Shown: positions 11,309 through 23,417, counted from the first letter of the stretch. The stretch is 64,000 nt of DNA from Marasmius tenuissimus (GCA_029532415.1 JAQOTA010000002.1:186001-250000); one strand, 5' to 3'. Made by a program: numbers and translations. Notes: generated by a model not told the origin, from the sequence alone.

Positions 11309-12960
11309 GCCCAGTGAAAACGAACATAAATTCAGGGACTTTCAGGGCTATTGTCTGATATTGCCGGGCATTAAAATGTGACGTGATGCTATTTTGAATA
11401 TTCCTAGCTATTCTCCAGTATTCCAGGACACGATTGTCCCCCGACAACGGCATCTTCGAGTATTCCTAGCTATTCTCCCGCATTCCAGGACAGAATCGTT
11501 TCACAGCAACGGCATCCTTTGTACGAGCAATACAAACAAGGCTCGAGGTGACTCAGGGTGGGTCTGAGGTGAGCTTGTCATTGTATTGAGCCCAAGGTAC
11601 CCACCTACCCATTCACGAGATATTGTCTGATATCCTCCAGAGACCATCCCAACTTAGCTAGAATGTGATATAACGGTGCCAACAGGATGTACTCGCCCTT
11701 ATATTATCCTGGTAACAGTACATTTAGTCTACCATTATAGAGCATTGAGATTAGATTCAGTGAGCAATAAGAGAATACCGAGACCAGTAACAGTGCTTAT
11801 CGTCGTCGTTGTCAAAACTCTGGTCGTCGCCGGCGCTTGTATTCACCTATGTGTGAATATAGGCGCCGGTGAGTAGCTCTGCCGCGCGAGTCCAAAATTG
11901 TCAAATTTGGACACAGCCACCCGCCAGCTCACTCTCTTCAAGACCACGACCATCGTACCATTTAATATTTAATTTTCAGCATCAGTAAGCTCTTTCCCCT
12001 CAATTTTCCTAGCCTTTCAACGTCTCATTTTATTATACTGATCTTATCCGTTATGACACTCAGAAGTCACGTTCAGCCTTCAAATATGATTCTGAAGTCA
12101 AGCAGGTCTGGTCGCGGGTTTTGAGTCATTGATCTTGTGCGTACGCATATGGTGAGTATTTCCAGTCTCTGTGCCGAGGATTAACCTCATTTAATTCGCT
12201 CATTTTAGAGTTTTCAATCTCCCCGGTGTTCCCTGGCTACTCGTTCACTTCAACTGGCAACGAATACCTGCCGTCGAGCCCTTCGGATCAACTGAAAACA
12301 GCAGCCATGTGTGTATGCGCCAAGGATTTTTTGGATCTCTTTAGGGTACGTTCCTAAGCTGTGCTGTCTCTGCCAGTTTCAGAGTACTAACTGCTCCATA
12401 GTTTTTTTTTTCCACTTCTGACGTGCCGCATGGCAAGTGTACAGACCAATCGTGATGCCGCCTTCTTTTGAGTTCAGGTAAGTCTCCCCTCTTTCTTTCA
12501 CTTGACATCCAAGTAACTCACAACGTCCAGGATAGGAGTTGTTTGTAAATCAATGCGATGGCGGCATCCGCGGTACCTACCTCTCGTTGGTCTATTAGTA
12601 CATCTCACACGTATCATTTAATGATTCACGTAGTTCCTCGTAGCACTTGTACTGTATAATAGTCATCAATTGGATTAAATTTCTGGCAATAGTTTGATGT
12701 GCACTTGAGTGGCTTAAGTGCAATATGTAGCAATACACGAGAATAGCCCGGTTGACCAGCCCCGACACCTGCTCACTATGGTCCATAATAGCTGTGAATA
12801 GCTGACAATGCGAAAAAGTGTCTCGATTTTCATATTGCTGGCTATTGTCAGACAATTGCGGGATATTTGCGCAAACTTGGTGGGACCTCCTCGCTTAATG
12901 CCTGGGAATAGCTGACAATTGCTGACAATGCGTCATTTTGTATGTTCATTTTTACTGGGC
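11309..12960. mobile_element. Decayed inverted-repeat element with subterminal motifs
   Basis: GCCCAGTGAAAACGAACATA at 11309 is mirrored by the complement of a near-identical run ending at 12960 (2 differences in ~20). Further in, both ends carry variants of ATTGTCNGA/ATAGCTGACAAT (near 11352, 11624, 12790, 12847, 12908-12930), like transposase-binding subterminal repeats. I see no clear target duplication, so the limits are tentative. Inside, 12200-12350 holds a short open stretch bordered by plausible splice sites (motif SISPVFPGYSFTSTG), perhaps part of a former gene. The 9.7-kb element sits about 10 bp outside its left end. Confidence 0.5.
11399..11520. repeat. Two tandem ~60-bp imperfect repeats
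   Basis: Copies at 11399-11460 and 11461-11520 share TATTCCTAGCTATTCTCC, ATTCCAGGACA and CAACGGCATC, with scattered differences. They lie just inside the left end of the decayed inverted-repeat element. Confidence 0.75.
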
Positions 12961-14159
12961 CTCAACCTTCACCTCCACCTGCCTATCGTGTCTTTCTAAT
13001 TCTCCCGCTTCTGAACTTCACACTTCGATCTCGGTAAAGTGGGCTCAACCTATGTGGTGAGCTTCGTGCGCTTTCGGTACTGGACAATGACGACGAACTC
13101 ATTGATTTTGTCGGATTGAATCATAGAACACGTCCGACACGCCCGAGAAACAGCCAGCAATATATTAAAAAGGAGGCCATACTGCCGACTTCGAGGACGA
13201 GCTACTCGAAAAAAAGCCAGCCTTGACTCCCCTGGTACAGGAACCTCAGCCCTGGACGTCCTCAGCAGCAGGGTTTTCCTTCGATCCCTACCCGGAACGA
13301 CCACGCCGACTACAACCACAACGTCATTCTGAATCCACCCGAGCACACACTTACCTTTTACCAGCCCGCACAACCTCAACCTCGATGCGTAAATGTTCGA
13401 TCCAGGTGAGATAGCTACCTTTTGTGAGCGATCCGAATAATGACATGACGTCGTCTGACTCCCGACCAAGGTCATCACCGGCACCATACAGACTGAGAAG
13501 ATCAACACCTTGGGCTGCACTGTTACGCCACCAAGCAAGGCCTCAAGGGGGGTTTTATAGACGCGAGAAAGGTACCTCAAAGGCCCTGCTCGCGTGCCGC
13601 AATCACGTATAACAGCTTGCTCATCGCCCACGACGTGCTCAAGCAGCTGGGGCGAGCTCTTCCTCATCCCCCGAAAATTATCCCAACAGCATACCCTACC
13701 GTCGGTGGGGTAGTTCACTTTTCAGATCTGCTCTCACGTTTACTCCCGCTTTGGGCAACTTTCTCCTCTGTGTGTCCTGCTCGAAATTGCATTCGTGGTA
13801 CCGTAGTGCGTACAATTTCCTTCATCAATACAATGTTTTCGAGGATCTACTCACTGACTTACGCGTCTTTGATTCGATTTGAACAGCTGCTCAACTAGTT
13901 GCGACCTTGCCCATTGCACAAACGTGCAGTGCGAGCAGCCGTGATCACCAGAAGAACGCGCCATTTTCCTCAAGAATCGCTGTACCTATTGACAAGGGCG
14001 GTCTGGAGTGGACAGAGTTGGTGAGAGCGGGTTGAGAAAAGTAATAGACAAGGCTACGAGCAGACTTACATTAGGGCAGACCAGGTTTGGCTCTTTGCTC
14101 AAATTCTGGTGCATTCATTGCTCATAGATACGGAATATATCATAGATGCAGAATAGAAG
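12961..14159. other. Degenerate coding-like region
   Basis: Between 13080 and 13720 forward frames show protein-like pieces (DNDDELIDFVGL, then DFEDELLEKKPALTPLVQ, then GAALLRHQARPQGG-type sequence). Each is broken by frameshifts or stops that I cannot remove with splice sites. I read this as a decayed gene or element. The reverse 222-codon frame over the same stretch looks like a shadow. Confidence 0.35.
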
Positions 14160-15929
14160 ATGGCCTTAAGATTTGAATCCACACTTTTCAGCTCGAAACC
14201 TCCACAAAAGAAAATGACCAAGGATGCAACAAGAGATGCACCTTCGGCCCTGAAACGGATCCCACCGAGCGGCGAGCCCAAGAAAGATCTCCTTCGGACA
14301 CATCACCATCAGCCCCAGGAAGAAAAGGAGCAAGCGCAACAAAGAGACTGTTGCCCTCCCTATACCCAGTCTGCGGCAGAAGCACATCGGCGCAAAGCTC
14401 GACCACCTTCGTACCATTCCAACCCCGACTCCCGAAGGAAACCCTTCGGCCATCGGCCGTCCCCTGGCTCTGACTCTGATGAAGACCCTTCCATTCCACG
14501 CGACTCCAGCAACTCATCCAATCCTGAAGATGTCTTCCGCCCGCCGGAAGACATGCAAGGAGTGGAACCCTCCAATTTACCGTACCACGAAGACCACGAA
14601 ATGCCATTTTCCGGTTACCAGCAGATATCGGTCTCGAACAAAACTCACACAACGACTCACAGAACACCCGTAGATGCCAATCTCATTGATTACGAAGGGT
14701 TTATAGCGGCGGTCCGCATAGTAAATTGTACCGTCTACAGACTCTATAAGGATTCAGGAATCAAAATCCATGATCAAGGCTGGCGGATGTGGGTCCTTCG
14801 AAACGAACTCGCGAGGTATAGTATTCATCTTGAGTATCAATAACACAGTCAGCCAATCTGAGTTATTTCATCATTCCAGGGTATGCATCTGGTGTTCGAA
14901 GTTCGTAAGCCCTATCCAGTTGTTCGCGATCAATTGTCTTTTTCTTTCTACAATTGCCTTATACCTACCTGGCAGTTCGTGTCTATGCGAAAGAATGGAG
15001 CTTTCGCATACTGAGGGCTTCGAGGCACAGCGAGATGATTCCGACGTATGTAGTCGCTTCATCCAAAGTTAACTTGACGGACTCCAAGGTACAATAGTAA
15101 CAATACGTTTCGGAGCTAGAACTGAAAGATGCTTATAATAAGGATGTCGACCGCTGCAACCCATATCACAAAGCCGGTAAGAAAAATCAACGACAACCAC
15201 ACTCGAAAGAGAATGACAAGGGGCTCGAGCTGACGAACGCTCCGAAGACCAGTCAGCAGGACGGTCGTGCATTTCGAAGCAGCATGAGCAACAGTGATAG
15301 CGGCCCGTTGCAATAAAACATAGCTGTCCGTGCAGCAAAACTTGTCAGGATCTGAAACGAGGGCTGCAGGAGGATGACGCACGGTTGGAAGCTTTTGCGA
15401 GGTTCAGTCTGACTGATCTTGATCACAATTATGTGCCTTTCATTCAACATCCGACACTGTCGAACGATTCACGACAGGTTTACATTCTTCGGACCTGTGA
15501 ACATACCACTGAACGACTTTCGTAGCTCCCTGGGACGTCGATCGTGCCACTACCGTCCGCGCGCTGAATCTGAACTTCGGGAGCTTGGTCGAAGTGAGGA
15601 GCATCGATAACGATGGAAGCCCTCTCCTGGACATATCATCGTTGATGGAGTTTAAATGGCACGATTCAAAAATACGAACCCATGACTCTGAGAGTGTACA
15701 GGAAACAGTATCAACCCTTCCATCGGTAGCTGTCGCAGTAGTACTGTCGGACTACAACCCAAGAACGTTAGTAGCCGTCCGGATTGCAGTAGCTAATGCG
15801 ACGTACACTAATGATGGCGGTCTGGTGAGAATACTGCTGGTTTCCACCCTCCTAGAGTTCGAGTATCCCAGTGATAAATTTGGCGGTCGACTAATTATAG
15901 ATGGTGGGGACTTACTGGTGCTTCAGTGA
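14160..15929 (+). CDS. Orphan multi-exon protein, disordered N-terminus (uncertain model)
   Basis: Exon 1 (14160-14815) starts at ATG and encodes a charged, Pro/Ser-rich segment with repeated PPEDM/SDSDEDPS-type acidic patches. It ends in a more structured stretch, NLIDYEGFIAAVRIVNCTVY then DQGWRMWVLRNELAR. A 64-bp intron leads to 14880-15045, and GTATGT starts the next intron. Later open stretches (ELKDAYNKDVDRCNPYH near 15116; LTDLDHNYVPFIQHPTLSND near 15405; SLMEFKWHDSKIRTHD near 15640) look coding and can be joined by GT-AG introns, but the exact path is not fixed. Its last part overlaps an antisense model. No family recognised. Confidence 0.42.
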
Positions 15930-16152
15930 CATCCATAGCCATTGCAGAGCTATCTTCATTTGCGGCTTCGTTGCCAGCTCCTTCAGTTGTCCCGACGTTC
16001 TGTCCGTTGGCAGGGGATTCTTGATCTTCACGAAGAGCGGGCAGCTCCTCCACCGTCACCTCGGTCCCCAAACGTCCAGACATTCGTGTGTCCGTACGAT
16101 AGATCACCCTCGCTAACCGGGATTGATCCATTGAAAATCGCTGGCCTGTCAT
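15440..16152 (-). CDS. Orphan three-exon protein, antisense to the preceding model
   Basis: Exons 16152-15916, 15851-15807 and 15751-15440 join in phase to 197 aa. The second intron has a perfect branch site (CTACTAACG) and a TTGTAG acceptor. The N-terminal exon is acidic and Ala/Glu-rich (EELPALREDQESP, NEDSSAMAMDV), and the last exon is Ser/Thr-rich. No domain recognised. Good splice signals favour this strand in the overlap, but coding-like frames also exist on the other strand. Confidence 0.45.
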
Positions 16153-17296
16153 CTAATGCAACTTGTGGGGAAATATCCGGATGACGGGATGTAGTGTCCT
16201 ACCTGGAGTGTAGCCATCAACTGTCTCTGTAGAGCTGTTAGATAGTCTGACAGATCTAGAGTGGAGGTGGAGGGCTGCTACATACAATCACCCGTGCTGC
16301 CTTGACGTTCCTTCAAAGTGATCTTGGTGTCTTCACAACGTTCGTTCGAGCCATCAGTTATTTAACTGAAACTCAGAAATGCGAAATAGGTACCCATGAG
16401 GGTATATAACTGGCGCTTCCCACTGGGAAGCATCATTTTCAATGCGACTGATAGATGACCGGCACGCGTATCGATCGATTGTATTGCGCAATGAACACGC
16501 ATCTCGAGTGGAAATGTTGAGAGCGTCTATGCTTCTCAGTGGCTTTCAGCGTGATGTGATAGGTGCCAGTCATTAAGCAGATCTCGTGAGTCGTTGCGCT
16601 CTCATCTCCAACCATTGATCACCTAGGTATCATTATTAGGGACGTTCGGATCTGGACCTGATCAAGGGCACTACGGTGTCCTCCAATTGCTCGATCTTGC
16701 TCGCATCGAACCCCTATATGATTGATCAACGTCTGATCGATCTAATCAATCGACCAATGCTCAAGCGCTCGAGATCACCCTGGCCGGATCCATTCGACCG
16801 AGGGGCATTGGCGCTTGACCAATGATCAATGACTATTCCAATGCTGGATGACTTGCGATCGCAAAAGTGGCGTCTGCATTCGAACCGTCGTTCTGTCTGT
16901 CTTGGGGTAACCCTTTCTCTTTTGTTTGGCTTCATGAACTACAGTCAGAAGCATCTACGGAGCAATACCGTGACGTATAGATTGGTATCTGAAACGAGCG
17001 GCTAGCTTCACCGGATTGGTGGCCTAGAAGTGAGCTATCCACTCTATCTCTAATCTCACTCGCCTACGAGCCACAGTCCAGTACGCATACGTTAAGTCAT
17101 TTATGCGGGATATCCCATCTCAGGATCATGACATTGGCCATACACCAGGTGAAATGCAATCGTCAATGGCATTGATCGTTCGATACCAATGTATCTCTAG
17201 TAACCCTTATATGTGGTAGCTTCGAATTGCCAATCGAATCGTCGAGTCTTCAAATCGCCAGCGCCGTCAGAACAACTCCCCGTTCGTGCTCTCTTT
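16153..17296. promoter_or_regulatory. Shared intergenic region with TATA-like motif
   Basis: About 1.1 kb between the divergent antisense model (-) and the HMG-box gene (+). GGGTATATAACTGG near 16410 is TATA-like. The stretch 16600-16850 is rich in GATC/ATTGATC-type words, including several partly inverted copies of ATTGGTC/ATTGATCA. I cannot assign a function to them. Confidence 0.4.
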
Positions 17297-18171
17297 ATGC
17301 CACGCCAAGTGGAATCCCGGGAGGTCCGCATCCCTCGTCCTCCTAATGCGTTTATTATTTTCCGCTCCGAAATGTGCGGGAAGCTCCAGGCCATGGACTT
17401 GCAAACGACTGGGTTTTCGAAACAGCAGAGCCAGCTCTCGGGTCAAATTTCATCTCTTTGGCGCGACCTTGATCCCTCTGAGAAGGAGAAATATAAAGAG
17501 AAAGCTGTACAGTTGGATCAGGCTCACAAGCAAAAACATCCCGGCTACAGGTATAAGCCTCGGTCGAAGAAGGACAAGTCAAAGAAAGCGGGCCCAGGCT
17601 GTTCAAAGGGGGGGGTGCAAACGATGGGTGCTGTTGTCGAGAATCCGCAAGTATCGAACAAATGCGACACGACGCCGAAACCCCCTGTTTGTCCTTCCGA
17701 AGTGACGCCGTTGATCAGTGCTGAACTCGGCACTGGAAGTTCTGGGATACACATAGGAAGAGGCGGTGAGGTCGGGTGCGCCGTAGTGTCTTCCACGCCC
17801 CTTATAACTTAACTGGTGATATGTTCTAGATATTGACAACTTCAGGTCTCGGGATTTCTGAATATTTGACTCTAGCAAACAGTGGTAACATTGTGCTATG
17901 TGCCGCACGAAGACATTTGGAGCTCCAGGCTGTGGCTGACTTTGCCACTCTGGGCTCCCAAGCAGAACTTCGCTCTCCCGTTGCACGTCTTTTACCTTGC
18001 TTTCCAATAGATTGCTCATAGCATTTTTTTTCTGAATAACAGATACCTCGCGAGGTTGGGGAGATGAGCACAGAACCGGAATGGCTTGATCTTATGAACC
18101 AGGATCTATGGGCGTTTGAACAGGAGGGTCTTCAGCAGTCAATTGATAGTACTTACAATTATTACGTCTGA
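17297..18171 (+). CDS. HMG-box (SOX/MATA-type) DNA-binding protein
   Basis: Exons 17297-17782, 17830-17979 and 18043-18171 join in phase to 254 aa. The HMG box lies at residues ~13-95: IPRPPNAFIIFRSEM, SGQISSLWRDLDPSEKEKYKEKA, then HKQKHPGYRYKPR. That is the sequence-specific SOX/TCF/MATA subclass used by fungal mating-type and developmental regulators. A basic run (SKKDKSKK) follows. The last exon is acidic with aromatic residues (EPEWLDLMNQDLWAFEQEG) and could be an activation domain. Agaricomycetes use homeodomain proteins at their A locus, so this is not evidence for a mating-type locus. Upstream open frame lacks an earlier ATG. Confidence 0.85.
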
Positions 18172-18619
18172 TCAATCTTGGATCCAGATCTCCGTAAGCT
18201 TGTCACTTGTGTATATGCACTTCCAATCCCAAAAGACACATACGTACGGCATTTGGTAGCGAGTAGCAATACACGCGCCGTTTTGAGATTATTGGCGCGT
18301 CGTCACGAACAGGTCTGAAGATCCAACTCTCTGGCACATCGATTGGTGAATAACAAGTTCATGAGTTGGGCGCTATCGTGACATGGATCTCGCACTTCCC
18401 GAACTGTCAATTCTCTGAATATAGGCGAATGAAAACTATTCTTGGCTGTCACTCGCGTCTTGAACTAACGAAGATGGTTTGAGCGGTTGATTCTAGGTAC
18501 ATAATGGGTACATGGGTCGATCGAGGATCACTGCCGGGCTGTTCCCAATCAGTTGATTATGACCAATAAACCAACTTCCAACGGGGCGAATGAGTTAAGA
18601 GTAGTGACAATGGGTATCT
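18172..18619. other. Intergenic, convergent 3' ends
   Basis: Between the stops of the HMG-box gene (+) and the membrane-anchored orphan (-). No coding frame seen. Confidence 0.55.
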
Positions 18620-19932
18620 CTAAATAATATCGATACCCTGCGGTGTACGTAGTATAGACCTGACAGACCCCCTCTCCCTCTCCTTAGCCTCGAGTTTGGA
18701 GACACGCAATCGCTCCAGACCAGTACTGATACTCTTCAGATGAACCTCTATCGGTATCTTGTCCCCCGCCATGGCTGGCACTGAAACTCTTTCTTTCAGA
18801 TCCTCCATTTCGTCGCTCAACGTACGTAGGATCTGTAACGATCTGACGACATGAAGCAATGCTCGCCTGCGATAGGTGGAGAGGTCGCGGAGCAGGGCCA
18901 GATTCTCATCGTAGGTGCGGATGAGCCGTCGGTTTCCGCCAAATTTCGTCCAAAGCTCGGTCAATATATCGTTTTTTGCGGAAGCGATTGCCAAGCCTTC
19001 TCGGACTGCCAGTGCATGTAACACCGAGAGGTCTTCCTCCAGTTTGTCTAGGTTGGAGAGCTGAACCTCAGCTTCAAGAATTAGACGGCGTACGTGACTG
19101 GAAAGCACTCCCATTGCCTCGGCAAATAAACCAACAACAACCTCTTGATTGACTGTGGGCTGTTGGGGCCAAAACGGCCACACTGACCCGGGTGCTGCCC
19201 GCTCCGCTTGTATCGTGCGAAGAGTGTAATCATTGACTGCAACAATTCTGTTCGTGTAAGACACCATCCTCAACATCAGTGTCAAGTACTGTGTTGAGTT
19301 ATCAGGAACGTACTCATCAACTGCACCAAGCACCTTCACAGAAAGTTTGGAAAGACCACGGGAGGTTGTCCGAGCGTCTCTGATAAAAGCGCCTAAAGAT
19401 TCCACTGGTAGGTTACGGGTTAAAAATCTAGTATGACCACGAAGACCGCTGATATTTCAGTTGATCACTTACTGATAGCGTCCCGACTATTGATCTCACT
19501 AAATCTGAGCGCAATCAGCAAATCGGAGGAGGCCATCTCAGCCTTCTTGATTTCCAGAGAAAGTGTAGACCCTCCAACGCCGGCATCCAATAATTGTTCA
19601 AATGTGGCCGCTTCCGCCGTGTTTAGCCGCACGAAATCCACCCAACGTGGACTCCACTCCGCGGAGGAATGACCCTGGCCATGAGAAGCTCCAGCTAGCT
19701 TTGTGGCACATATTTCCAGATTACTGATACCTGGCAGTACACAAATAGGCTGCACCAGGTGCAGAACCGTAGATGTGAAGAGGGTTGTTATCAACCAGAG
19801 GGATAGTATGACGGCCAATGGGAAGCGAAACAATGCAAGGGCGAAGGTACAGACATCGAGGGTATACCTCAGCACTGTCGTTGAATATGTGGATAACCAC
19901 ACGTTGAAATTGTTGGTGAGTCTTGTAGCCAT
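18620..19932 (-). CDS. Membrane-anchored helical orphan protein
   Basis: Exons 19932-19473 and 19404-18620 with a 68-bp intron join in phase to 414 aa. A hydrophobic stretch around residues 25-60 (FALALFRFPLAVILSLWLIT) is a strong transmembrane segment. The rest is helical and charged, with heptad-like Leu spacing (LSNLDKLEEDLSVLHALAV). The pattern, one N-terminal membrane segment followed by a long helical soluble part, is as I recall from many unannotated Rhizoctonia proteins. The C-terminus is basic (KLEAKERERGSVRSIL). Function unknown. Confidence 0.78.
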
Positions 19933-20974
19933 CGAACTTATTCCTTTCGATCGATGATTAGAAGAAGCCTAATGATGTAAGGTCAGTCATGTTGTAATAG
20001 GGGCACCAATGATCAAACCTATCTGTCGTTGGACGCGAGACACGAGATGAGCTTCAAGACTAACTCGACCCATGAACATTTAAAGGGAAGCTGAAGTACG
20101 TGCGAGACAGACTATTGTGGTGATAGGGCAATGTCTTCTATCTGTATGTACAGTCCATAGCTTTGTCCACTTGGTTGGGAATAGGCAGAGTCGCATGCCC
20201 ATTTGTTCATTCTTTGAAGTTCGATCGAGATCATTCCGGGCATGATATCGTTTTGCCTGAAAATGAGAGGCTGAAAACACGGAATCTACCCTGAGATTTC
20301 AAGCCACACCGTTGATCACCGTTGCCACACGTTATCCCACAGTTTGATCATGAGTGCCATCTAATCGATGTACTCCCACATGTACACGTAGAAACCAGAG
20401 TCATCTCCCTCACGATCAAACTCATATCAACCCACAAATCACGTTGATGCGTAGAATATCGATTGTGGGTATAGCCGGTACGCCTTAATTTCAGCCCGCG
20501 AAGGCGCCCTCCCCTATGAGCCCCACCCTCGACCTCTCTCAATGGTTCCGAGCTACTCATGCCAGCTCATGGCGGAGAGCTCAAACATTGCCAAGAAGAT
20601 CCTTATCTCACATAGCCGTACGTAATCTATGTAAAATGGAAAGCGGAATGCGGTAAGAGGGTAGGGCCGGAGTTTGATGAAACAATGCATTGAAACGTTG
20701 CATCGTGTTGCGCCACAGGCTGATCATCGAACTTCGATTGTACCTCGTGAGCCCTCTCAGACCGTCACAGTGCCTCATGTAAATAGGATGTGATTATAAC
20801 GAGGGTGTCTTTCGGAGGAGCGTCCTGGAGCGTCTCGTGGGCCTTGCCGAAATTGCGATTAAATGCAGAAGGAATTGATGTGTACAGGCAGTCGGTGAAC
20901 TGGCAAAATAACTGTCTCACTTACAAGCTCGTACCCACTCTGGTTATCCAAACCCTACCGGACCCTCGACCGCT
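19933..20974. other. Intergenic, divergent promoters
   Basis: About 1 kb separating two divergent genes. Only short unsupported frames are present. It must contain both promoters; no clear TATA box was found. Confidence 0.5.
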
Positions 20975-23417
20975 ATGCTGAGACAAAGAAGTACGCTTAA
21001 TCATTTCTCTTGTTTACGGGATATTAACTTAGGCATTGTGACATAGGTCTTGAAAACTTTCGCCGCCCAAGATACTCACCTTATCATAGAGCGCCACACG
21101 ACAGGTACCTTAATGATGTGGACCCCCCACATAGCGATCGACGGCGCAATCACCGCCCTACACACAATCGGGCCTTTCATGATCGTCCTCTACGTTATCC
21201 CAGGCTTAGCCGCCACTCCAACCAGGAATTCTATGATGAACACGAGGAAGACGAGGAGGTCGAGGAATACGAAGATGAGGAATACGAAGATTCATACCAC
21301 GACGAACGTGATGGTTACAATAACTGCGAATTGTGCGGCTACAGCGACTGCGACTGCGATTCCGACGTGTACAGGCATCGCGACTCGGATCTACGGCTTG
21401 ATCGACGGGATCAATATTCGGTGAACTTTGATTACCGGGCAACGAATCCCCGCAATAGAGGGCGAAGTCGAAGGTTTAGTCGTTCTGAGAGATGGTCACC
21501 TGTGCGTTCGCCGTCTGATCAATTGTCTACGATTCAAACTCATACCTGATCATACATCTATGGTTGTTGGGAGACGCAGGCCCTCCCCCCACCGCGGCGA
21601 CCTAGGCTCGGTTATAATGGAGTTCCGTATCGTGAATCACCTGCGCAGGTACGCATGACCTTTGCGCTTTCTTGAAGGTTGGAGCACCTAATTGAATGGC
21701 TATTAGAATAGGCAGGGCTCTCGCTACCTACCCCGACCAAAGCAGGGTTATAGCTCCGAGTTTGAAGTTGGACAATCATGGGCCCCGTCTGAGGGCCCAC
21801 CTGTGCAGGTACCCATAACGTTCTTTTAAAGATTAGTATGGCGCCTAAATGCACGGCTACAAGGACACACAAGGTTCTCTCCACCCAGGCCGACCTAGGC
21901 TGGGTTATAGCTCAGGGCTTGAGCGACGGGCTCTGTACGATGGTCCACCTGCCCAGGTACGGACGACATTCACAATCAAGTTTAGAGCACCTAATTTAAT
22001 GGCAGGGCTCTACACACACAGCAACCTGAACTAGTTCATGTCTCCTCTGAGTCCGAACGATGGGGTCCATCTGGTGGCCCACCTGCGCAAGTGCGTACAA
22101 TATTCACACACTTGTGAAATCAGAGCAACTGATTGAAAGGCTACCAGGGGACGCAGGGCTCTCGCCATCCACCGCAGCCTCTCGATCGGCGGTGTTTCGG
22201 TCGGTCTGAACGAAGGAGTCCGTCCGACGATGACTCACCTGCACTGGTATGATGTCTACACTACTAGTATCGGAAGGGCTTGAACATACACAGTATCGAC
22301 AGTTGCCGAATTTTAATCAGAACCCAGGATCGAAAACTTCTCCAGACCCGCAAATCCAGTCCGCTGCACTGTCCCACGAAAAGTGGAAATCTGGTTCAAA
22401 ATTACAACATCCTACCGCATACTACCCCCTGACATTCTCACACTCCCAGAGTACACCCAAGACAAGTGAACCGACTCTACCCGATCATCAGCCACCTGGT
22501 GTACCGGTGGAAGAAGTGATGCCTCCTATAATGAATGTACGCTCCAATATATGTTGTGTCTGATTAATCATTGGTAGTCTCTTATTCCTGACTGTTACCC
22601 AGGGTGACGCATCCAGAGGCCTTTGGCCAAGTTTCGATGCGAATCAAGGTCAACCGTTCGCTACCGCGCATGCCGAGGCAGAACCTGTACGTGATCGGCC
22701 TGTACCGACAAACGCTCAAGGAACTGACATCTGTAGATACCAAGCAGGTTCACAACCGGATTCGACCCAGTTCCGATGGAAGGGGGATTCAGGGGGGAGA
22801 TGGACTCCGTAAATTGTTCTTACTCATTCCCTTGATCCAAAATCAACTCGAAAGGTTTCAGCACTACATATGGACTTCTCCGACAGCGGACTCCACTGTC
22901 AATCAAGCAATGGGCCTGGGTCCTTGGGAAGCGGTCAGTACTCATAAATTCACAGCATTGATGGTCACTGATATGAAGGAATGGCGATTGTTGTACGTCT
23001 GCAGGACTCATCTCCACCGGCTTATGATACAGACGGAGGATACGAACATCATAGTAAACCACCATTAGAGAGCGCGGTAAGCTCCCGGACGCTTCGAAGT
23101 TGACAGATCACGTCATGAAATATTGAATGCACCAGAGCGTTCCTGATATCCTCGATACTACCCCTCCCAGTCCTCCTCCTCCTACTTTAAACATTGCCGA
23201 CTGCACAGATATCATCCCTCAATGTCCCATAGGAAAGCACCATAATGGATACATTCTCTATCGACAGTGCTGCTCCAAATTGGCAAGTTTTGGCGGCTGG
23301 ACAAACCTATCCACGAAAACGGGTGATACTTGGGGCCTGCTGGAAGAAGACGAAAAACAAAAATGGTGTCATAAGGCTTTTGAGTTGAGGAGAGAAAAAG
23401 GTCTGTGCCGGTACTAG
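20975..23417 (+). CDS. Twelve-exon protein with tandem exon-intron repeats and HMG-box-like C-terminus
   Basis: Exons: 20975-20990, 21047-21501, 21574-21648, 21707-21808, 21864-21956, 22052-22090, 22148-22246, 22294-22536, 22603-22808, 22855-22933, 23005-23076, 23136-23417; 586 aa, phase kept throughout. Exon 2 is Arg/Tyr/Asp-rich with an acidic run and a Cys cluster (CELCGYSDCDCDSD). Exons 3-7 are related to each other: each reads roughly QGS-R-PPRPR-GYS-S-ER and ends in PPAQ or SPA- just before the donor. Exon 12 has GYILYRQCCSKL, TWGLLEEDEKQKW and HKAFELRREKG, an HMG-box-like core lacking the usual basic tail. Probably nuclear. Acceptor of exon 6 is the least certain. Confidence 0.75.
21574..22246 (+). 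repeat. Tandem repeat of exon-plus-intron cassettes
   Basis: About five units of roughly 100-157 bp. Introns share GTACG...ACATTC...AGAGCACCTAATTGAATGGC-like sequence (compare 21649-21706, 21957-22005, 22091-22147). Exons share CAGGGCTCTCG, CCGACCTAGGC and CCACCTGYGCAG. Every complete unit is a whole coding cassette in phase 0. Confidence 0.82.

Noticed and set aside
14166..14667. Reverse frames of 95 and 159 codons
   Set aside because: Shadows of exon 1 of the plus-strand gene. They are Gly/Cys/Trp-rich, with no splice partners.
17297..18171. HMG-box gene as evidence of the mating-type locus
   Set aside because: Agaricomycete mating loci carry homeodomain pairs beside MIP or pheromone/receptor genes; none is seen. 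HMG-box genes are numerous elsewhere in such genomes.
21050..21424. Thr/Ile-rich 124-codon forward frame
   Set aside because: Out-of-frame reading of the Asp/Arg/Tyr-rich exon 2. The other frame joins in phase with eleven further exons.
21600..22250. Regularly spaced repeats resembling a CRISPR array
   Set aside because: Units carry an open reading frame plus GT-AG introns in a eukaryotic gene. Repeats are imperfect and spacers are themselves homologous.
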